NCBI RefSeq assembly: GCF_009755605.1
Contig: NZ_WPNZ01000003.1
Coordinates: forward strand, 248,001-312,000
Direction: 5' to 3'
Length of the DNA: 64,000 nucleotides
From: Streptomyces typhae
GTDB taxonomy: Bacteria; Actinomycetota; Actinomycetes; Streptomycetales; Streptomycetaceae
In this document: positions 54,098 to 63,076 of the stretch, piece by piece
Numbering within the stretch: the first letter of the stretch is position 1
Layout: every line of letters begins with the position of its first letter
The notes under the pieces: generated by a model
Databases searched by the model: none
Seen by the model: the letters and a program-made list of their open reading frames with translations, nothing else
What the model was told of the DNA's origin: nothing
Translations under genes and position numbers: made by a program

Positions 54098-54985
54098 ATG
54101 TTCACCCGACGCTCCACCACCCGCTCCAGGCACACGGGTCCACGCGGGGCGACCCGCTCCGCCGCCCTCGTGCTCGTCGCCGCCCTAGCGGTGCTCACCG
54201 GCTGCTCCTCCGACTCACGGCCCGCCGGGAAGCCCGAAGGCGCCGGGGACGTCCAGGACGGCGGCGCCCCGCGCCTGCCGCAACCCGCCATGGCCTTCGA
54301 CTACCAGCTGGGCGGCGCCTACGCACCCCCCGGCGGCGTGCGCGCGGTCTCCCGCGACCGTGCCGCGAAGCCCGCGCCCGGCCGCTACAACATCTGTTAC
54401 GTCAACGCCTTCCAGGCCCAGCCCGGCAAGAAGGCCGCCGCCTGGTGGGACGACAAGCACCCCGATCTGATCCTGCGCGACGACGACGGCGACCCGGTGA
54501 TCGACGAGGACTGGAACGAGCCGCTGCTCGACATCTCCACCGCCGCCAAGCGCAAGGAGCTGCTCGGCGTCGTCGGCCCCTGGATCGACGGCTGCGCCCG
54601 CGCCGGCTTCGACGCCGTCGAGCCCGACAACCTCGACTCCTACGCCCGCTCCGACGACCGGCTCGACACCGAGGACGCGGCGGCCTTCGCCCGCCTCCTC
54701 GTCCGCAGGGCGCACGACCAGGGGCTCGCCATCGCCCAGAAGAACACCGCCGAACTCCTCGGCAAGCGTGTCGGGTTCGACTTCGCGGTCGTCGAGGAGT
54801 GCGGTCAGTACGACGAGTGCGGGGACTTCGCGTCGGCGTACGACCGGCGGGTCTTCGACATCGAGTACGAGAACAAGGGGTACGACGCGGCGTGCCGCGA
54901 CTGGGGCGGGAAGCTGTCCGTGGTCCTGCGGGACCGGGACGTGCGGCCCGCCGGGGAGCAGGGGTACGTGTACCGGCGCTGCTGA
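54098..54985 (+). CDS. Lipoprotein, GH114-like endo-alpha-1,4-polygalactosaminidase
   Basis: 295 aa. Signal peptide with lipobox VLTGC (Cys near residue 36). The GH114/TM1410-type barrel shows ICYVNAFQAQ, ILRDDDGDPVIDEDWNEPLLDI, GFDAVEPDNLDSY, QKNTAEL and FAVVEECGQYDECGDF, with the expected acidic residues. The family hydrolyses alpha-1,4-galactosamine polymers, found in some exopolysaccharides and fungal walls. Attached to the outer face of the membrane. Substrate is inferred from the family only. Confidence 0.87.
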   Translation: MFTRRSTTRSRHTGPRGATRSAALVLVAALAVLTGCSSDSRPAGKPEGAGDVQDGGAPRLPQPAMAFDYQLGGAYAPPGGVRAVSRDRAAKPAPGRYNICYVNAFQAQPGKKAAAWWDDKHPDLILRDDDGDPVIDEDWNEPLLDISTAAKRKELLGVVGPWIDGCARAGFDAVEPDNLDSYARSDDRLDTEDAAAFARLLVRRAHDQGLAIAQKNTAELLGKRVGFDFAVVEECGQYDECGDFASAYDRRVFDIEYENKGYDAACRDWGGKLSVVLRDRDVRPAGEQGYVYRRC

Positions 54986-55006
54986 GGCACGTCGGGGGCG
55001 GGCCGG

Positions 55007-55075
55007 GCGCCCGTCCCGGGGCGGGTGCGCGGTGCGGGCCAAGCGCCCACTCCGGGGCGGGCGCGCGGTGCGGGG
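55007..55075 (+). repeat. Two 36-bp direct repeats
   Basis: Consecutive copies at 55007-55040 and 55043-55075 sharing CCGGGGCGGG and GCGCGGTGCGGG blocks. In the 211-bp gap after the GH114-like gene. Confidence 0.7.
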
Positions 55076-55196
55076 CCGCCTCGACGCCCTGTCATGTTCC
55101 TGGCGTATCTCGGGGGAAGCGTCCGCCGCCCCTGCGTGGCGGCCGCCAGGATGATGTTCGTCCTGCACGACGCCCCTTCCGCTCAAGGAGTGACCT

Positions 55197-55568
55197 GTGC
55201 ACGTACGCACCCTGCGCGCCCTGTCGGCCACCGGCCTCGGCGCCCTCCTGGTGGCGTCCGCCGTGGCCGTGGCGCCCGCGGCCCGGTCGGCCACCGCCAC
55301 CCACTGCGCGAACGCCAACCGCATCGACTACGCCGCGGTGCCCAACCCGCTCTTCTTCACCCACCGCGACGAGTGCCCGGGATACGCCGACGGCGGCGCG
55401 CCCTACGTCTTCGTCGTCGACAAGGTGAGCATCCTGCGCATCGGCTTCCCCACTCCGGGGCAGAACACGTCCCACTTCCAGTACGACATGAAGGCGACCT
55501 GCGGCAGCGTCCAGGAGAGCCCCTCCGGGACCCTGCGGGTCGACGCCTGCGTCTGGACCAAGGCCTGA
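55197..55568 (+). CDS. Small secreted protein of unknown function
   Basis: 123 aa. Signal peptide (TGLGALLVASAVAVAPAARS) followed by a mature part of about 95 residues with four cysteines that could form two disulfides. Sequence features: NPLFFTHRDECPGYADG and RVDACVWTKA. GTG 55197 has AAGGAG 6 bases upstream, an ideal site. I do not recognise the family. Probably exported and monocistronic. Confidence 0.8.
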   Translation: MHVRTLRALSATGLGALLVASAVAVAPAARSATATHCANANRIDYAAVPNPLFFTHRDECPGYADGGAPYVFVVDKVSILRIGFPTPGQNTSHFQYDMKATCGSVQESPSGTLRVDACVWTKA

Positions 55569-55598
55569 CGCAGGCGGACCGGCGCTCCCCCGGGACCT

Positions 55599-55904
55599 TC
55601 AGGACAGCACGACGACGTCCATGAGCAGGGCCGCGGCCAGGCCTGCGCCGAGGAGATAGCTGCCGAGCCTGGTCCGGCCCCGTCTGCTCAGCTCGATGAC
55701 CAGTCCGCAGAGGATGAGCAGTAGCCCGTACACGCCCACGACCAGGACGGACGACCGGCTCGCGAGTCGGAGGCCGAGCAGGACCGCCGCCACGGTCATC
55801 AGGGCCGCGGCGGCGGTGACGCGCAGCCGCCGGGCCTGGCGCGGGGTCGTTCCGCCGCGTTCCGGAACCTGGTGCCCTTCCGGGGCTCGGTCGGGGGCGC
55901 TCAT
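55599..55904 (-). CDS. Small integral membrane protein
   Basis: 101 aa with a basic N-terminus and three hydrophobic segments (VTAAAALMTVAAVLLGL, VLVVGVYGLLLILCGLVI, YLLGAGLAAALLMDVVVL). No recognised family. Convergent with the small secreted protein gene. It may be part of the unit with the two-component genes just upstream on the same strand (67 bp gap). The start is uncertain; no good ribosome site is seen. Confidence 0.7.
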   Translation of the reverse strand: MSAPDRAPEGHQVPERGGTTPRQARRLRVTAAAALMTVAAVLLGLRLASRSSVLVVGVYGLLLILCGLVIELSRRGRTRLGSYLLGAGLAAALLMDVVVLS

Positions 55905-55971
55905 GCCGGGATCGTAGTCGAGCGCGTGGGCGCCCACCCGGTCGCAACCGGCTCGCGCACGGGCCGCTCGC

Positions 55972-56646
55972 TCACGCCCGCAGGAAGGCGAGGACGGCGA
56001 GGACCCTGCGGTGGGTGCCGTCGGCGGGCGGCAGGTCGAGTTTGGCGAGGATGTTGCCGACGTGCTTGCCCACCGCCGCCTCCGTGACGGTGAGTTCGGC
56101 GGCGACGGCGGCGTTCGAACGGCCCTCGGCGACGAGCGCGAGCACCTCGCGCTCGCGGGGCGTGAGGCGCTCCAGGGGATCGCGCCGGTGCCGCAGGAGT
56201 TGGCGTACGACTTCGGGGTCCACGACCGTGCCGCCCTCCGCGACCCGGGTGAACGCGTCGACGAACTGCTCGACCTGCCCGACCCGGTCCTTGAGCAGAT
56301 AGCCGACGCCGCCGCCGTCGCCGGTGTCCAGCAACTCGGCCGCGTACGACCGCTGGACGTACTGGCTGAGCACGAGCACCGGCAGGCCGGCGCGTTCCCC
56401 GCGCAGCGCGATCGCGGCCCGCAGCCCCTCGTCCTGGAAGCCGGGCGGCATCCGTACGTCGGTGACGACGACGTCCGGCGCGTGCGTGGCCACGGCGTCG
56501 CGCAGCGCCTGGGCGTCGCCGACCGCCGCGACCACCTCGTGGCCGAAGCGGTGCAGCACGCCGACGAGTCCTTCGCGCAGCAGCACGCTGTCCTCGGCGA
56601 GGACTACACGGTGGGCGCGGGACCGCTCGACGGGCGCGGGATGCAC
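55972..56646 (-). CDS. NarL/LuxR-family response regulator
   Basis: 224 aa. Receiver with VVLAEDSVLLREG, phosphoacceptor Asp in VVVTDVRMPP and Lys in YLLKDRVG; C-terminal LuxR helix-turn-helix LTPREREVLALVAEGRSNAA with ELTVTEAAVGKHVGNILAKL. The GTG lies 43 bp inside the kinase gene with GGAG 5 bases upstream: a coupled pair. Confidence 0.94.
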   Translation of the reverse strand: MHPAPVERSRAHRVVLAEDSVLLREGLVGVLHRFGHEVVAAVGDAQALRDAVATHAPDVVVTDVRMPPGFQDEGLRAAIALRGERAGLPVLVLSQYVQRSYAAELLDTGDGGGVGYLLKDRVGQVEQFVDAFTRVAEGGTVVDPEVVRQLLRHRRDPLERLTPREREVLALVAEGRSNAAVAAELTVTEAAVGKHVGNILAKLDLPPADGTHRRVLAVLAFLRA

Positions 56647-57911
56647 GGGATCTCCAAGGTCAGGACGGTGGGGCCACCGGGCGGGCTGGTGACGGTCAGT
56701 GTGCCATCGAGCACGGCGAGACGGTCGGCGAGGCCGGTGAGGCCGGTGCCGTTCGCCGGGTCGGCGCCGCCGGTGCCGTCGTCCCGTACGGTGATCCGCA
56801 GCCGGCCGCCGGTGTGCCGGGCGTGCACGGCGGCGCGCGTCGCCCCGCTGTGCCGGGCGACGTTGGTGAGGGCCTCGCGGACGGCGAAGTACCCGGCGGA
56901 CTCCACGGGTTCGGGCAGCCTCGGCAGGTCGGCGTCGGTGTCCACGGGCACCGGGGAGCGGTCCGCCGCGTCCTCGACGGCGGCGGGCAGGCCGTAGTCG
57001 GCGAGGACCTGCGGGTGGATACCGCGGATGAGTTCGCGCAGCTCGGCGAGGACGGCGTCCGCCTCGCCGTGCGCGGCGGCGAGGCGACGGGCGAGCGGAC
57101 TGTCCGGCTCGGCGTCAAGGCGGGCCAGGCCGAGGCTCATGCTCAGGGCGACGAGGCGCTGCTGCGCGCCGTCGTGCAGGTCCCGTTCCACGCGGCGGCG
57201 TTCGGCCTCGAAGGCGGTGACGAGGCGGGCCCGGGAGCGGGTCACTTCGGCGAGCAGGGCTCTGGCCTCGGTCTCGCGCGGGGCGAGCAGCAGCCGGGCG
57301 AGGGCGGCGCGGGCGGTGGCGTACGCGCCGAGCGGATACAGGAGTACGACGAGCAGGACGACGCCGAGGGCCGCGGTGCCGCAGGCGGCCGGGTAGCCGT
57401 CGACCAGCCACAGCTTGGCGGGCCGTACGCCGCCCGCGTCCGGGCCGCCGCTGACCGCGAGGTGCGCGGGGGCGGCGGCCAGGAGGGCGGGCAGGACCAG
57501 GGTGCAGGCGGCCACCGCCAGGTCCAGGGGCCACAGGACGAACGCCATCAGGACCGTGTACGCCAGCTCGCGCCACGTCGCCTGTTCGCGCAGCCGCAGC
57601 CGCAGCCAGGCGGTGAGGCCCGGGGTGTCGGGGGCGAGGTGGGGGCTCGGGGCGGGCGCCGGATCGACCAGGCGCAGGCGCCGCCGTTCCAGGGCTCCCA
57701 GGGGTACGCCGGTCAGGGCACCCAGCAGCAGGATGGGCAGGCCGACGGCCACGACGCCGAGGGTCACGCCCGTGACCAGGCAGATCACCAGGATCAGCAG
57801 CAGGGGGGCGCCCAGGGCGGCTCCCCCCGCGACATACCCCGCAGCCCGCCAGGGCAGAACCCCCGCCAGATACCCCCGCCCCCGCAAGGCCGCCCCCACG
57901 CTGCTCCGCAC
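56604..57911 (-). CDS. Sensor histidine kinase (HisKA_3 type)
   Basis: 435 aa. Four or more membrane segments in the first 210 residues, a DUF1707-free sensor region typical of streptomycete NarX-like kinases, then ERRRVERDLHDGAQQRLVAL with the phosphoacceptor His, and an HATPase domain (REALTNVARHS; DDGTGGADPANGTGLTGLADR). Partner of the overlapping NarL-type regulator. Stimulus is unknown. Confidence 0.92.
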   Translation of the reverse strand: MRSSVGAALRGRGYLAGVLPWRAAGYVAGGAALGAPLLLILVICLVTGVTLGVVAVGLPILLLGALTGVPLGALERRRLRLVDPAPAPSPHLAPDTPGLTAWLRLRLREQATWRELAYTVLMAFVLWPLDLAVAACTLVLPALLAAAPAHLAVSGGPDAGGVRPAKLWLVDGYPAACGTAALGVVLLVVLLYPLGAYATARAALARLLLAPRETEARALLAEVTRSRARLVTAFEAERRRVERDLHDGAQQRLVALSMSLGLARLDAEPDSPLARRLAAAHGEADAVLAELRELIRGIHPQVLADYGLPAAVEDAADRSPVPVDTDADLPRLPEPVESAGYFAVREALTNVARHSGATRAAVHARHTGGRLRITVRDDGTGGADPANGTGLTGLADRLAVLDGTLTVTSPPGGPTVLTLEIPCIPRPSSGPAPTV

Positions 57912-58080
57912 GCCTCCACGCTATCCGCACAGCGCCCACTAGGGGCGCGGCCCCCGCAGGTGGAGTACGGCGCCCGCCGCGAGCGCGGGCGCCCGGTCGG
58001 CGATCACCGCGTCGCCGTGGAACATGGGCATGTGGTGACCGAACGGGCGGAGTCCGGCACGGCGTCCAGGGCCGACGCCC

Positions 58081-58116
58081 TGCGCACGCCGTCGCCCTCG
58101 GCCGACGGCGTGCGCA
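58081..58116 (-). terminator. Hairpin downstream of the LPMO gene
   Basis: Perfect 14-bp stem TGCGCACGCCGTCG and complement with an 8-nt loop, 76 bp after the LPMO stop in its direction of transcription. The remaining gap (57912-58191) contains three TCACGCG repeats near 58159-58181 and no gene. Confidence 0.75.
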
Positions 58117-58191
58117 GAACCTACCCGTGGGGGGTGGCAGGACTCCCGGTCACCGATTCACGCGGTCACGCGATCACGCGATTCGTGCTGC

Positions 58192-58791
58192 TCAGTACTG
58201 GACGTCCGAGCAGGCGTAGAACGCGTTCGCCGTGTCGTGGACGTTCCACACCGCGACGATCACGTGGTGGCCGCTGCGGCCGCCCGGAATCGTCCCGCTG
58301 TGCGACAGGGTCGCGGGCGGCTGCTGACCGCCGTAGGGAACGTTGAAGAACGGCTGCGGTTCGAGCGAGGCCCGCGTGATCGGCTGGCTCTCGTTCCACC
58401 CCGGCTTGGTGATGTAGTACGCGAAGTTGGTCGTGCGGTGCCGCGCGGTGAACTGCCAGCGGAAGCTGTAGTTCTGACCGCCCGAGACCTTCGTCGTGGG
58501 CCAGTCGCCGCCGTTCGGCGCCTTCGCGCCGTTCAGCGCGTTGAAGCCCGCGACACCGGCGGAACAGATCTTTCCGTCGGCGGGGCCGGCCGCCGGGAAG
58601 CCCTTGGGGCCCTCGACGCTCTGCGGCTCGTACTGGATCGAGCCGCAGCCCTTCACCACGCCCTTGGCGCAGTTTATCTGTCGGCTTGCGGGCGAGTCGG
58701 TATAGCCATGGCTGGAGGCGCCGCCGGTCGAGAGCACGAACGCTCCCACCGTCGCCATCCCGAGCATGGCCGCGGAGATCTTCTTACGCAT
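58192..58791 (-). CDS. lpmP: Secreted AA10 lytic polysaccharide monooxygenase
   Basis: 199 aa, single domain. Signal peptide ends ASS before His28 (HGYTDSPASRQ), which becomes the N-terminal copper ligand; the second brace His is His118 in QFTARHRTTNF. AA10 enzymes oxidatively cut chitin or cellulose using copper. Five cysteines are present in the mature part. It lies 2.3 kb from cslA-glxA, and the LPMO at this position in S. coelicolor/lividans is called LpmP and linked to tip glycan deposition, from memory. A DasR-type box lies 192 bp upstream of the start. Confidence 0.88.
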   Translation of the reverse strand: MRKKISAAMLGMATVGAFVLSTGGASSHGYTDSPASRQINCAKGVVKGCGSIQYEPQSVEGPKGFPAAGPADGKICSAGVAGFNALNGAKAPNGGDWPTTKVSGGQNYSFRWQFTARHRTTNFAYYITKPGWNESQPITRASLEPQPFFNVPYGGQQPPATLSHSGTIPGGRSGHHVIVAVWNVHDTANAFYACSDVQY

Positions 58792-58982
58792 GCTGCTGCT
58801 CCTGAAGAACGTGGGGGTGTTCCTGGGCCGTGCGCGCGCTCACGGTCGTGCTTCGCCCTTCGAGGCACCGTCGGTTCCCGAGACTGCTGCGTACCTCTGG
58901 GGCGATGTATGGGGAAGTGCAGAAAGTGCAGGTGGTGCATGGTGTGCAGGTGGTGCCACAACTGCGTGCCGTACGGGACGTG

Positions 58983-58994
58983 CGGTCTAGACCA
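58983..58994. promoter_or_regulatory. DasR-responsive element (dre) upstream of the LPMO gene
   Basis: CGGTCTAGACCA contains the fully symmetric dre core GGTCTAGACC and matches 11 of 12 positions of TGGTCTAGACCA. It lies in the 212-bp gap between the LPMO and kinase genes. The gap also has repeated TGCAGGTGGTGC motifs (58928 and 58945) that probably lie in the LPMO leader. Confidence 0.82.
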
Positions 58995-59003
58995 AGTCTC
59001 AGA

Positions 59004-59645
59004 TTATTGCGAGCAGTTGAACATGTCCAGACCAATCGTGGAGACGATCCTGTCGCAGCGCCCGCGCGAGGCCGTCACGAGTTCGCCATTCGGCATGTCA
59101 TTTCCGGCCACCCAGGCCCGCGCCGCGTCCTCCCCGAGCCCGCCCGCCAACTGCCGCTCAAGGAGCCGCTCCCGCCGGACGCCGGCGGGCGCTTCCACGT
59201 ACCAGCAGGCCGCCATCAGCTCCCGCGCCTCCCGCCATCCCGGCAGGTCGCACGCCAGATAGTTGCCCTCACTGAGCACGATCCGCACCCCGCGGGCGAC
59301 GCGGTGCCGGGCGGCGACCGGCTCGTGCAGGGCGCGGTCGTAGTCGGGTACGTAGATGTCGTCGCCGGTGTCGTCCAGGACCCGGCGCAGCAGGGCGACG
59401 TACCCGCGGACGTCGAAGCTCGGCTCCGAACCCTTGCGGGAGGTCAGGTCGAGGCGCTCCAGCTGGGCGTTGGAGAGGTGGAAGCCGTCCAGGGGCAGAT
59501 ACGCGGCCGCCGCGCCGATCTCGGCGACCAGGGCGCGGGCGAGCGTGGACTTCCCCGCGCCGGGGGGACCCGCGAGGCCGAGGACGACGCGCGGGCCGTG
59601 CGCGGTCAGTTTCCAGGCGTCCGCCGCCAGTCTCGTCAGCTTCAT
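59004..59645 (-). CDS. Nucleoside/nucleotide kinase-family protein (PanK/uridine-kinase-like)
   Basis: 213 aa. P-loop GLAGPPGAGKSTLARAL at about residue 25, DGFHLSNAQLERLDLTSRKG (substrate lid of uridine-kinase/FrcK-like proteins), VPDYDRALHEP and SEGNYLACD. The family phosphorylates small sugars or nucleosides; the substrate cannot be told. ATG 59645 gives the usual length; the frame stays open to 59795. The stop lies 10 bp from the dre site. Confidence 0.88.
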   Translation of the reverse strand: MKLTRLAADAWKLTAHGPRVVLGLAGPPGAGKSTLARALVAEIGAAAAYLPLDGFHLSNAQLERLDLTSRKGSEPSFDVRGYVALLRRVLDDTGDDIYVPDYDRALHEPVAARHRVARGVRIVLSEGNYLACDLPGWREARELMAACWYVEAPAGVRRERLLERQLAGGLGEDAARAWVAGNDMPNGELVTASRGRCDRIVSTIGLDMFNCSQ

Positions 59646-59852
59646 GGGCGGGGACTCTACGGCTGTCGCCCGCCCCGTCGGGCCGGGTCCGGAATCCTGC
59701 TCCACCCGGCCCACCGGATCGCGCCGGACCGGCCGGACAGAGCCCGAACCGGAGCGCCGCCGGTGCGCACACCCCGGGCACGCGCAGTCGCTCACGGGAT
59801 GAGGTGGTCACGACCACCCTTCCCGGTCCGGTAGAGTTCTCCAGGTCAGCAG

Positions 59853-59926
59853 GCGCCGCTAGCTCAGTTGGTTAGAGCAGCTGACTCTTAATCAGCGGGT
59901 CCGGGGTTCGAGTCCCTGGCGGCGCA
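59853..59926 (+). tRNA. tRNA-Lys (CTT), copy 3
   Basis: 74 nt, identical to copies 1 and 2, anticodon CTT at 59887-59889. TAGAGT at 59832-59837 may be the -10 element. The downstream hairpin and further flank match copy 1. Confidence 0.96.
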
Positions 59927-59932
59927 CGACAG

Positions 59933-59978
59933 CGATGGCGAGGCGTGTCCACGGAAAGCGTGGACCGTCTCGCCATCG
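59933..59978 (+). terminator. tRNA-Lys copy 3 terminator
   Basis: Same hairpin as after copy 1 (CGATGGCGAG outer stem, GTCCACG/CGTGGAC inner stem) with small changes, followed by TCTTTT. Confidence 0.9.
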
Positions 59979-60067
59979 TCTTTTCCCGCGCGGCTCCACC
60001 GCGCGCCGTGGGGGCTCCGCCACCCACACCCCCTGGCCACCGCAGCGCAGCCCGCTACGGTTGCGCC

Positions 60068-60781
60068 ATGCCACGGGACCTCCAGGAGCGGATCAAGAAG
60101 CTCATCATCGACCAGCGGCTGCCCTCGGGCGCCGTGCTGCCCACCGAGCCGGAGCTGATGGAGCGGCTCGGCGCGAGCAGGAACTCGGTGCGCGAGGCGC
60201 TGAAGGCCCTACAGGCGATGGGCATCGTCGAGATCCGCCACGGCTACGGCACGTACGTCGGGCCGATGTCGGTGGCCCCGATGATCGAGGGCCTGACCTT
60301 CCGCACCGTCGCGGGCCACTACCGGGGCGAGGACAGCCTCCTCCAGCTCCTGGAACTGCGGGAAGCCGTCGAGACCGGCCTGATCGCACGCCTCGCGGGC
60401 TCCCTGCCGGCCGCCGACCTCGCGGACCTCGACGCCCTGGTGGACCGGATGGACGCGGAGGCTGAGGGCCCCGACGGGACCGTGCGCGCCGAGACGGACC
60501 GCGCCTTCCACGCCACCCTCTACCGCTGCCTGGGCAACCCCCTGCTCGGCGAGGTGCTCGAAGCGTTCTGGGACGCCTTCCACCGGGTGCGCACCGACCT
60601 GGTGGGCGTGCCCCAGGACCCCAAGGTCACCTGCCGCCAGCACCGGGAGATCCTGGACGCCGTGCGCTCCTCCGACGTACCGCGGGCCGAACGAGCGATA
60701 CGGGAGCACTTCGGCAACATCCGCTCCCGGCTGAGCGCTCCCGCCCCGCAAGCGGTCTCCCACCCCACATATGACCGGTAA
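60068..60781 (+). CDS. FadR-type GntR regulator
   Basis: 237 aa. GntR winged helix (LPTEPELMERLGASRNSVREALKALQ) and FCD effector domain with the metal-ligand pattern Asp/His (ETDRAFHATLYR, then CRQHREILDAV and AIREHFGNI). FCD ligands are usually small organic acids bound through a metal. ATG 60068 is chosen from domain position. Ligand and targets are unknown; the cslA operon downstream on the same strand is separated by 327 bp with a hairpin. Confidence 0.9.
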   Translation: MPRDLQERIKKLIIDQRLPSGAVLPTEPELMERLGASRNSVREALKALQAMGIVEIRHGYGTYVGPMSVAPMIEGLTFRTVAGHYRGEDSLLQLLELREAVETGLIARLAGSLPAADLADLDALVDRMDAEAEGPDGTVRAETDRAFHATLYRCLGNPLLGEVLEAFWDAFHRVRTDLVGVPQDPKVTCRQHREILDAVRSSDVPRAERAIREHFGNIRSRLSAPAPQAVSHPTYDR

Positions 60782-61108
60782 ACCACTTGTTCGCTCTTGC
60801 GATCATGCGTAGGCGCGTAGAACCCTGACGGGAAGTCAGGGCAGGGTCGGGACCGCACGGGCGCGCCCGGTACGCGTATGTCGGGGGGCTGGGGCGCCGA
60901 CCGCAAGAGGGGCCGTGTGAACGTCTGGACGGGGGTCCTCACGTTCATGAACCGGTGCCCAAAGGGGCATCATGCAACCGGCAGGTCGCCTCTCGCTGTC
61001 TTAGGGCGCGATGACAGGCCACCGATTGCGTCCGTGAGGATCGAGGGGATCCGAGCGGGCGGACGAACCGACGAACATGCGGGCGACCGTGTGCCGGGGG
61101 GATGACTC
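60782..61108. other. Leader and promoter region of cslA
   Basis: 327 bp without a gene. A small hairpin at 60823-60841 (CCCTGAC/GTCAGGG, GGGAA loop) may end the FadR-type gene. TTGTTCGCTCTTGCGATCAT at 60787-60806 is AT-richer and may be promoter DNA. GGGGGG at 61095-61100 is the cslA ribosome site. Confidence 0.5.
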
Positions 61109-63076
61109 ATGACGTCGACGCCGGAGGGCGGACGGCACGGCGACCCGTCCCAGACGACGCAGCTGCGGGCGCTCTCGCACCGGACGGGCGGCTTCAGGCG
61201 CATCAAGAAATCCCTGCCCAGATACGACTACGAGCACTACAGCCGCCTCGCGGGCCCCCTCACCCAGCCCGACCCCACCAAGCCGTACAAGGTCCAGTAC
61301 CGCTCACTGCTCTCCCAGGAACCGCACCGCGTCCGCGCGGCGCTGATGCTCGGCGCGGCACCGCTGCTCTCGCTCGTGCTGCTCGCCTGGCTGCTCCAGC
61401 CCGAGCACTGGACGGAGCGCGACTACGTCGCGAACGACTATCTCCCCGCGCTCGACGTCGTCATGCTCGTCTCGATCGGACTGATCGAGTTCTTCCGCTG
61501 CATGAACGTCCTGTCCAACGCGCACGCCACCCTCGTCGCCCGCGACCCGGTCCCCGTGGTGCCCGAGGACGGCACCCGCGTCGCCTTCCTCACCTCGTTC
61601 GTGCCCGGCAAGGAACCGATCGAGATGGTGACGAAGACCCTGGAGGCGGCGGTGAGATTGCGCCACCGCGGGCTGCTCCACGTATGGCTGCTCGACGAGG
61701 GCGACGACCCCGAGGTGAAGCAGGTCTGCGCGCGCCTCGGCGTGCACCACTTCTCCCGCAAGGGCGTCCCCCACTGGAACCAGGCGAAGGGCCCGCACCG
61801 CGCCAGGACCAAGCACGGCAACTACAACGCCTGGCTGGAGGCGCACGGCGGCCACTACGACTACTTCGCCTCCGTGGACACCGACCACGTGCCGATGCCC
61901 AACTACCTGGAGCGGATGCTCGGCTTCTTCCGCGACCCCGACGTCGGCTTCGTCATCGGCCCGCAGGTGTACGGCAACTACGACACGTTCGTCACCAAGG
62001 CCGCCGAGTCCCAGCAGTTCCTCTTCCACGCCCTGATCCAGCGCGCGGGCAACGCCTACGGCTCGCCGATGTTCGTCGGCACGTCCAACGCCGTACGCAT
62101 CAGCGCGCTCAAGCAGATCGGCGGGCTGTACGACTCGATCACCGAGGACATGGCGACGGGCTTCGAGATCCACCGCCACCGGAACCCGGTGACGGGAAAG
62201 AAGTGGAAGTCGGTCTACACCCCGGACGTGCTCGCCGTCGGCGAGGGCCCGAACGCCTGGACGGACTTCTTCACCCAGCAGCTGCGCTGGTCGCGGGGCA
62301 CGTACGAGACCATCCTCAAGCAGTTCTGGAAGGCGCCGTTCACGCTGCCTCCGGGCCGCTTCTTCAACTACACCATGATGGTCATCTTCTACCCGATGTC
62401 CGCGCTGAACTGGATCCTCGCGGCGCTCAGCTGCGCCCTGTTCCTCGGCCTCGGCGCGTCCGGCGTGAACATCGACCCGACCATCTGGCTGATGCTGTAC
62501 GGCAACGCCTCCGCGCTCCAGATCGGCCTGTACATCTGGAACCGCCGCCACAACGTGTCCCCGCACGAGCCCGAGGGCTCCGGCGGCGTCGCGGGCATGG
62601 TGATGTCCGCGCTGTCCGCCCCGGTCTACGCGCGCTCCCTGATGGACGCCGCGCTGCGCCGCAAGTCCAAGTTCGTGGTGACGCCCAAGGGCGACTCGGC
62701 GAGCCCGGACACGCTGTTCGGCACGTTCCGCATCCACCTGTTCTTCATCCTGGTCTTCGCCGGTTCCATCGCGGCGGCGTACGTGTACGACCACGCGCAC
62801 CCGGCGATGATCGTCTGGGCGGCGTTCGCGCTCCTGGTGACGGCGGCGCCCGTCTTCGCCTGGCGGTACGGCATGCGGCAGGAGCGCAGGAAGGCCGCCG
62901 CGCCCGCGGGACCGCCCGCCGCGCCGGGTGCCGGGGCCCCGGTGCCGCAGCCGCGCCACGTCCCGCCCGCAGCGCCGCCGCACGTGCGGCCCGCGCCCCA
63001 CGCCCCGCAGCAGAAGCCCAGCTGGGCCGCGCATGACGAGACCGTGCAGATCGCCCTCAGGAGCCACGAACAATGA
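61109..63076 (+). CDS. cslA: Cellulose-synthase-like glycosyltransferase CslA
   Basis: 655 aa, GT2 processive synthase. Two N-terminal membrane segments, then a cytoplasmic GT domain with VWLLDEGDDPEVK, the metal-binding SVDTDHVP, the catalytic TEDMATGFE and QQLRWSRGT (QxxRW), followed by four or five membrane segments and a Pro/Ala-rich tail. CslA makes a beta-glucan at hyphal tips that is needed for aerial growth and attachment. ATG 61109 has GGGGGG about 8 bases upstream. Its stop overlaps the glxA start. Confidence 0.94.
   Translation: MTSTPEGGRHGDPSQTTQLRALSHRTGGFRRIKKSLPRYDYEHYSRLAGPLTQPDPTKPYKVQYRSLLSQEPHRVRAALMLGAAPLLSLVLLAWLLQPEHWTERDYVANDYLPALDVVMLVSIGLIEFFRCMNVLSNAHATLVARDPVPVVPEDGTRVAFLTSFVPGKEPIEMVTKTLEAAVRLRHRGLLHVWLLDEGDDPEVKQVCARLGVHHFSRKGVPHWNQAKGPHRARTKHGNYNAWLEAHGGHYDYFASVDTDHVPMPNYLERMLGFFRDPDVGFVIGPQVYGNYDTFVTKAAESQQFLFHALIQRAGNAYGSPMFVGTSNAVRISALKQIGGLYDSITEDMATGFEIHRHRNPVTGKKWKSVYTPDVLAVGEGPNAWTDFFTQQLRWSRGTYETILKQFWKAPFTLPPGRFFNYTMMVIFYPMSALNWILAALSCALFLGLGASGVNIDPTIWLMLYGNASALQIGLYIWNRRHNVSPHEPEGSGGVAGMVMSALSAPVYARSLMDAALRRKSKFVVTPKGDSASPDTLFGTFRIHLFFILVFAGSIAAAYVYDHAHPAMIVWAAFALLVTAAPVFAWRYGMRQERRKAAAPAGPPAAPGAGAPVPQPRHVPPAAPPHVRPAPHAPQQKPSWAAHDETVQIALRSHEQ

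Noticed and set aside
59646..59795. N-terminal extension of the kinase at 59004 with three cysteines
   Set aside because: The family starts near MKLTRLAADAW just before the P-loop; the extension is Arg/Gly/Pro-rich shadow sequence.
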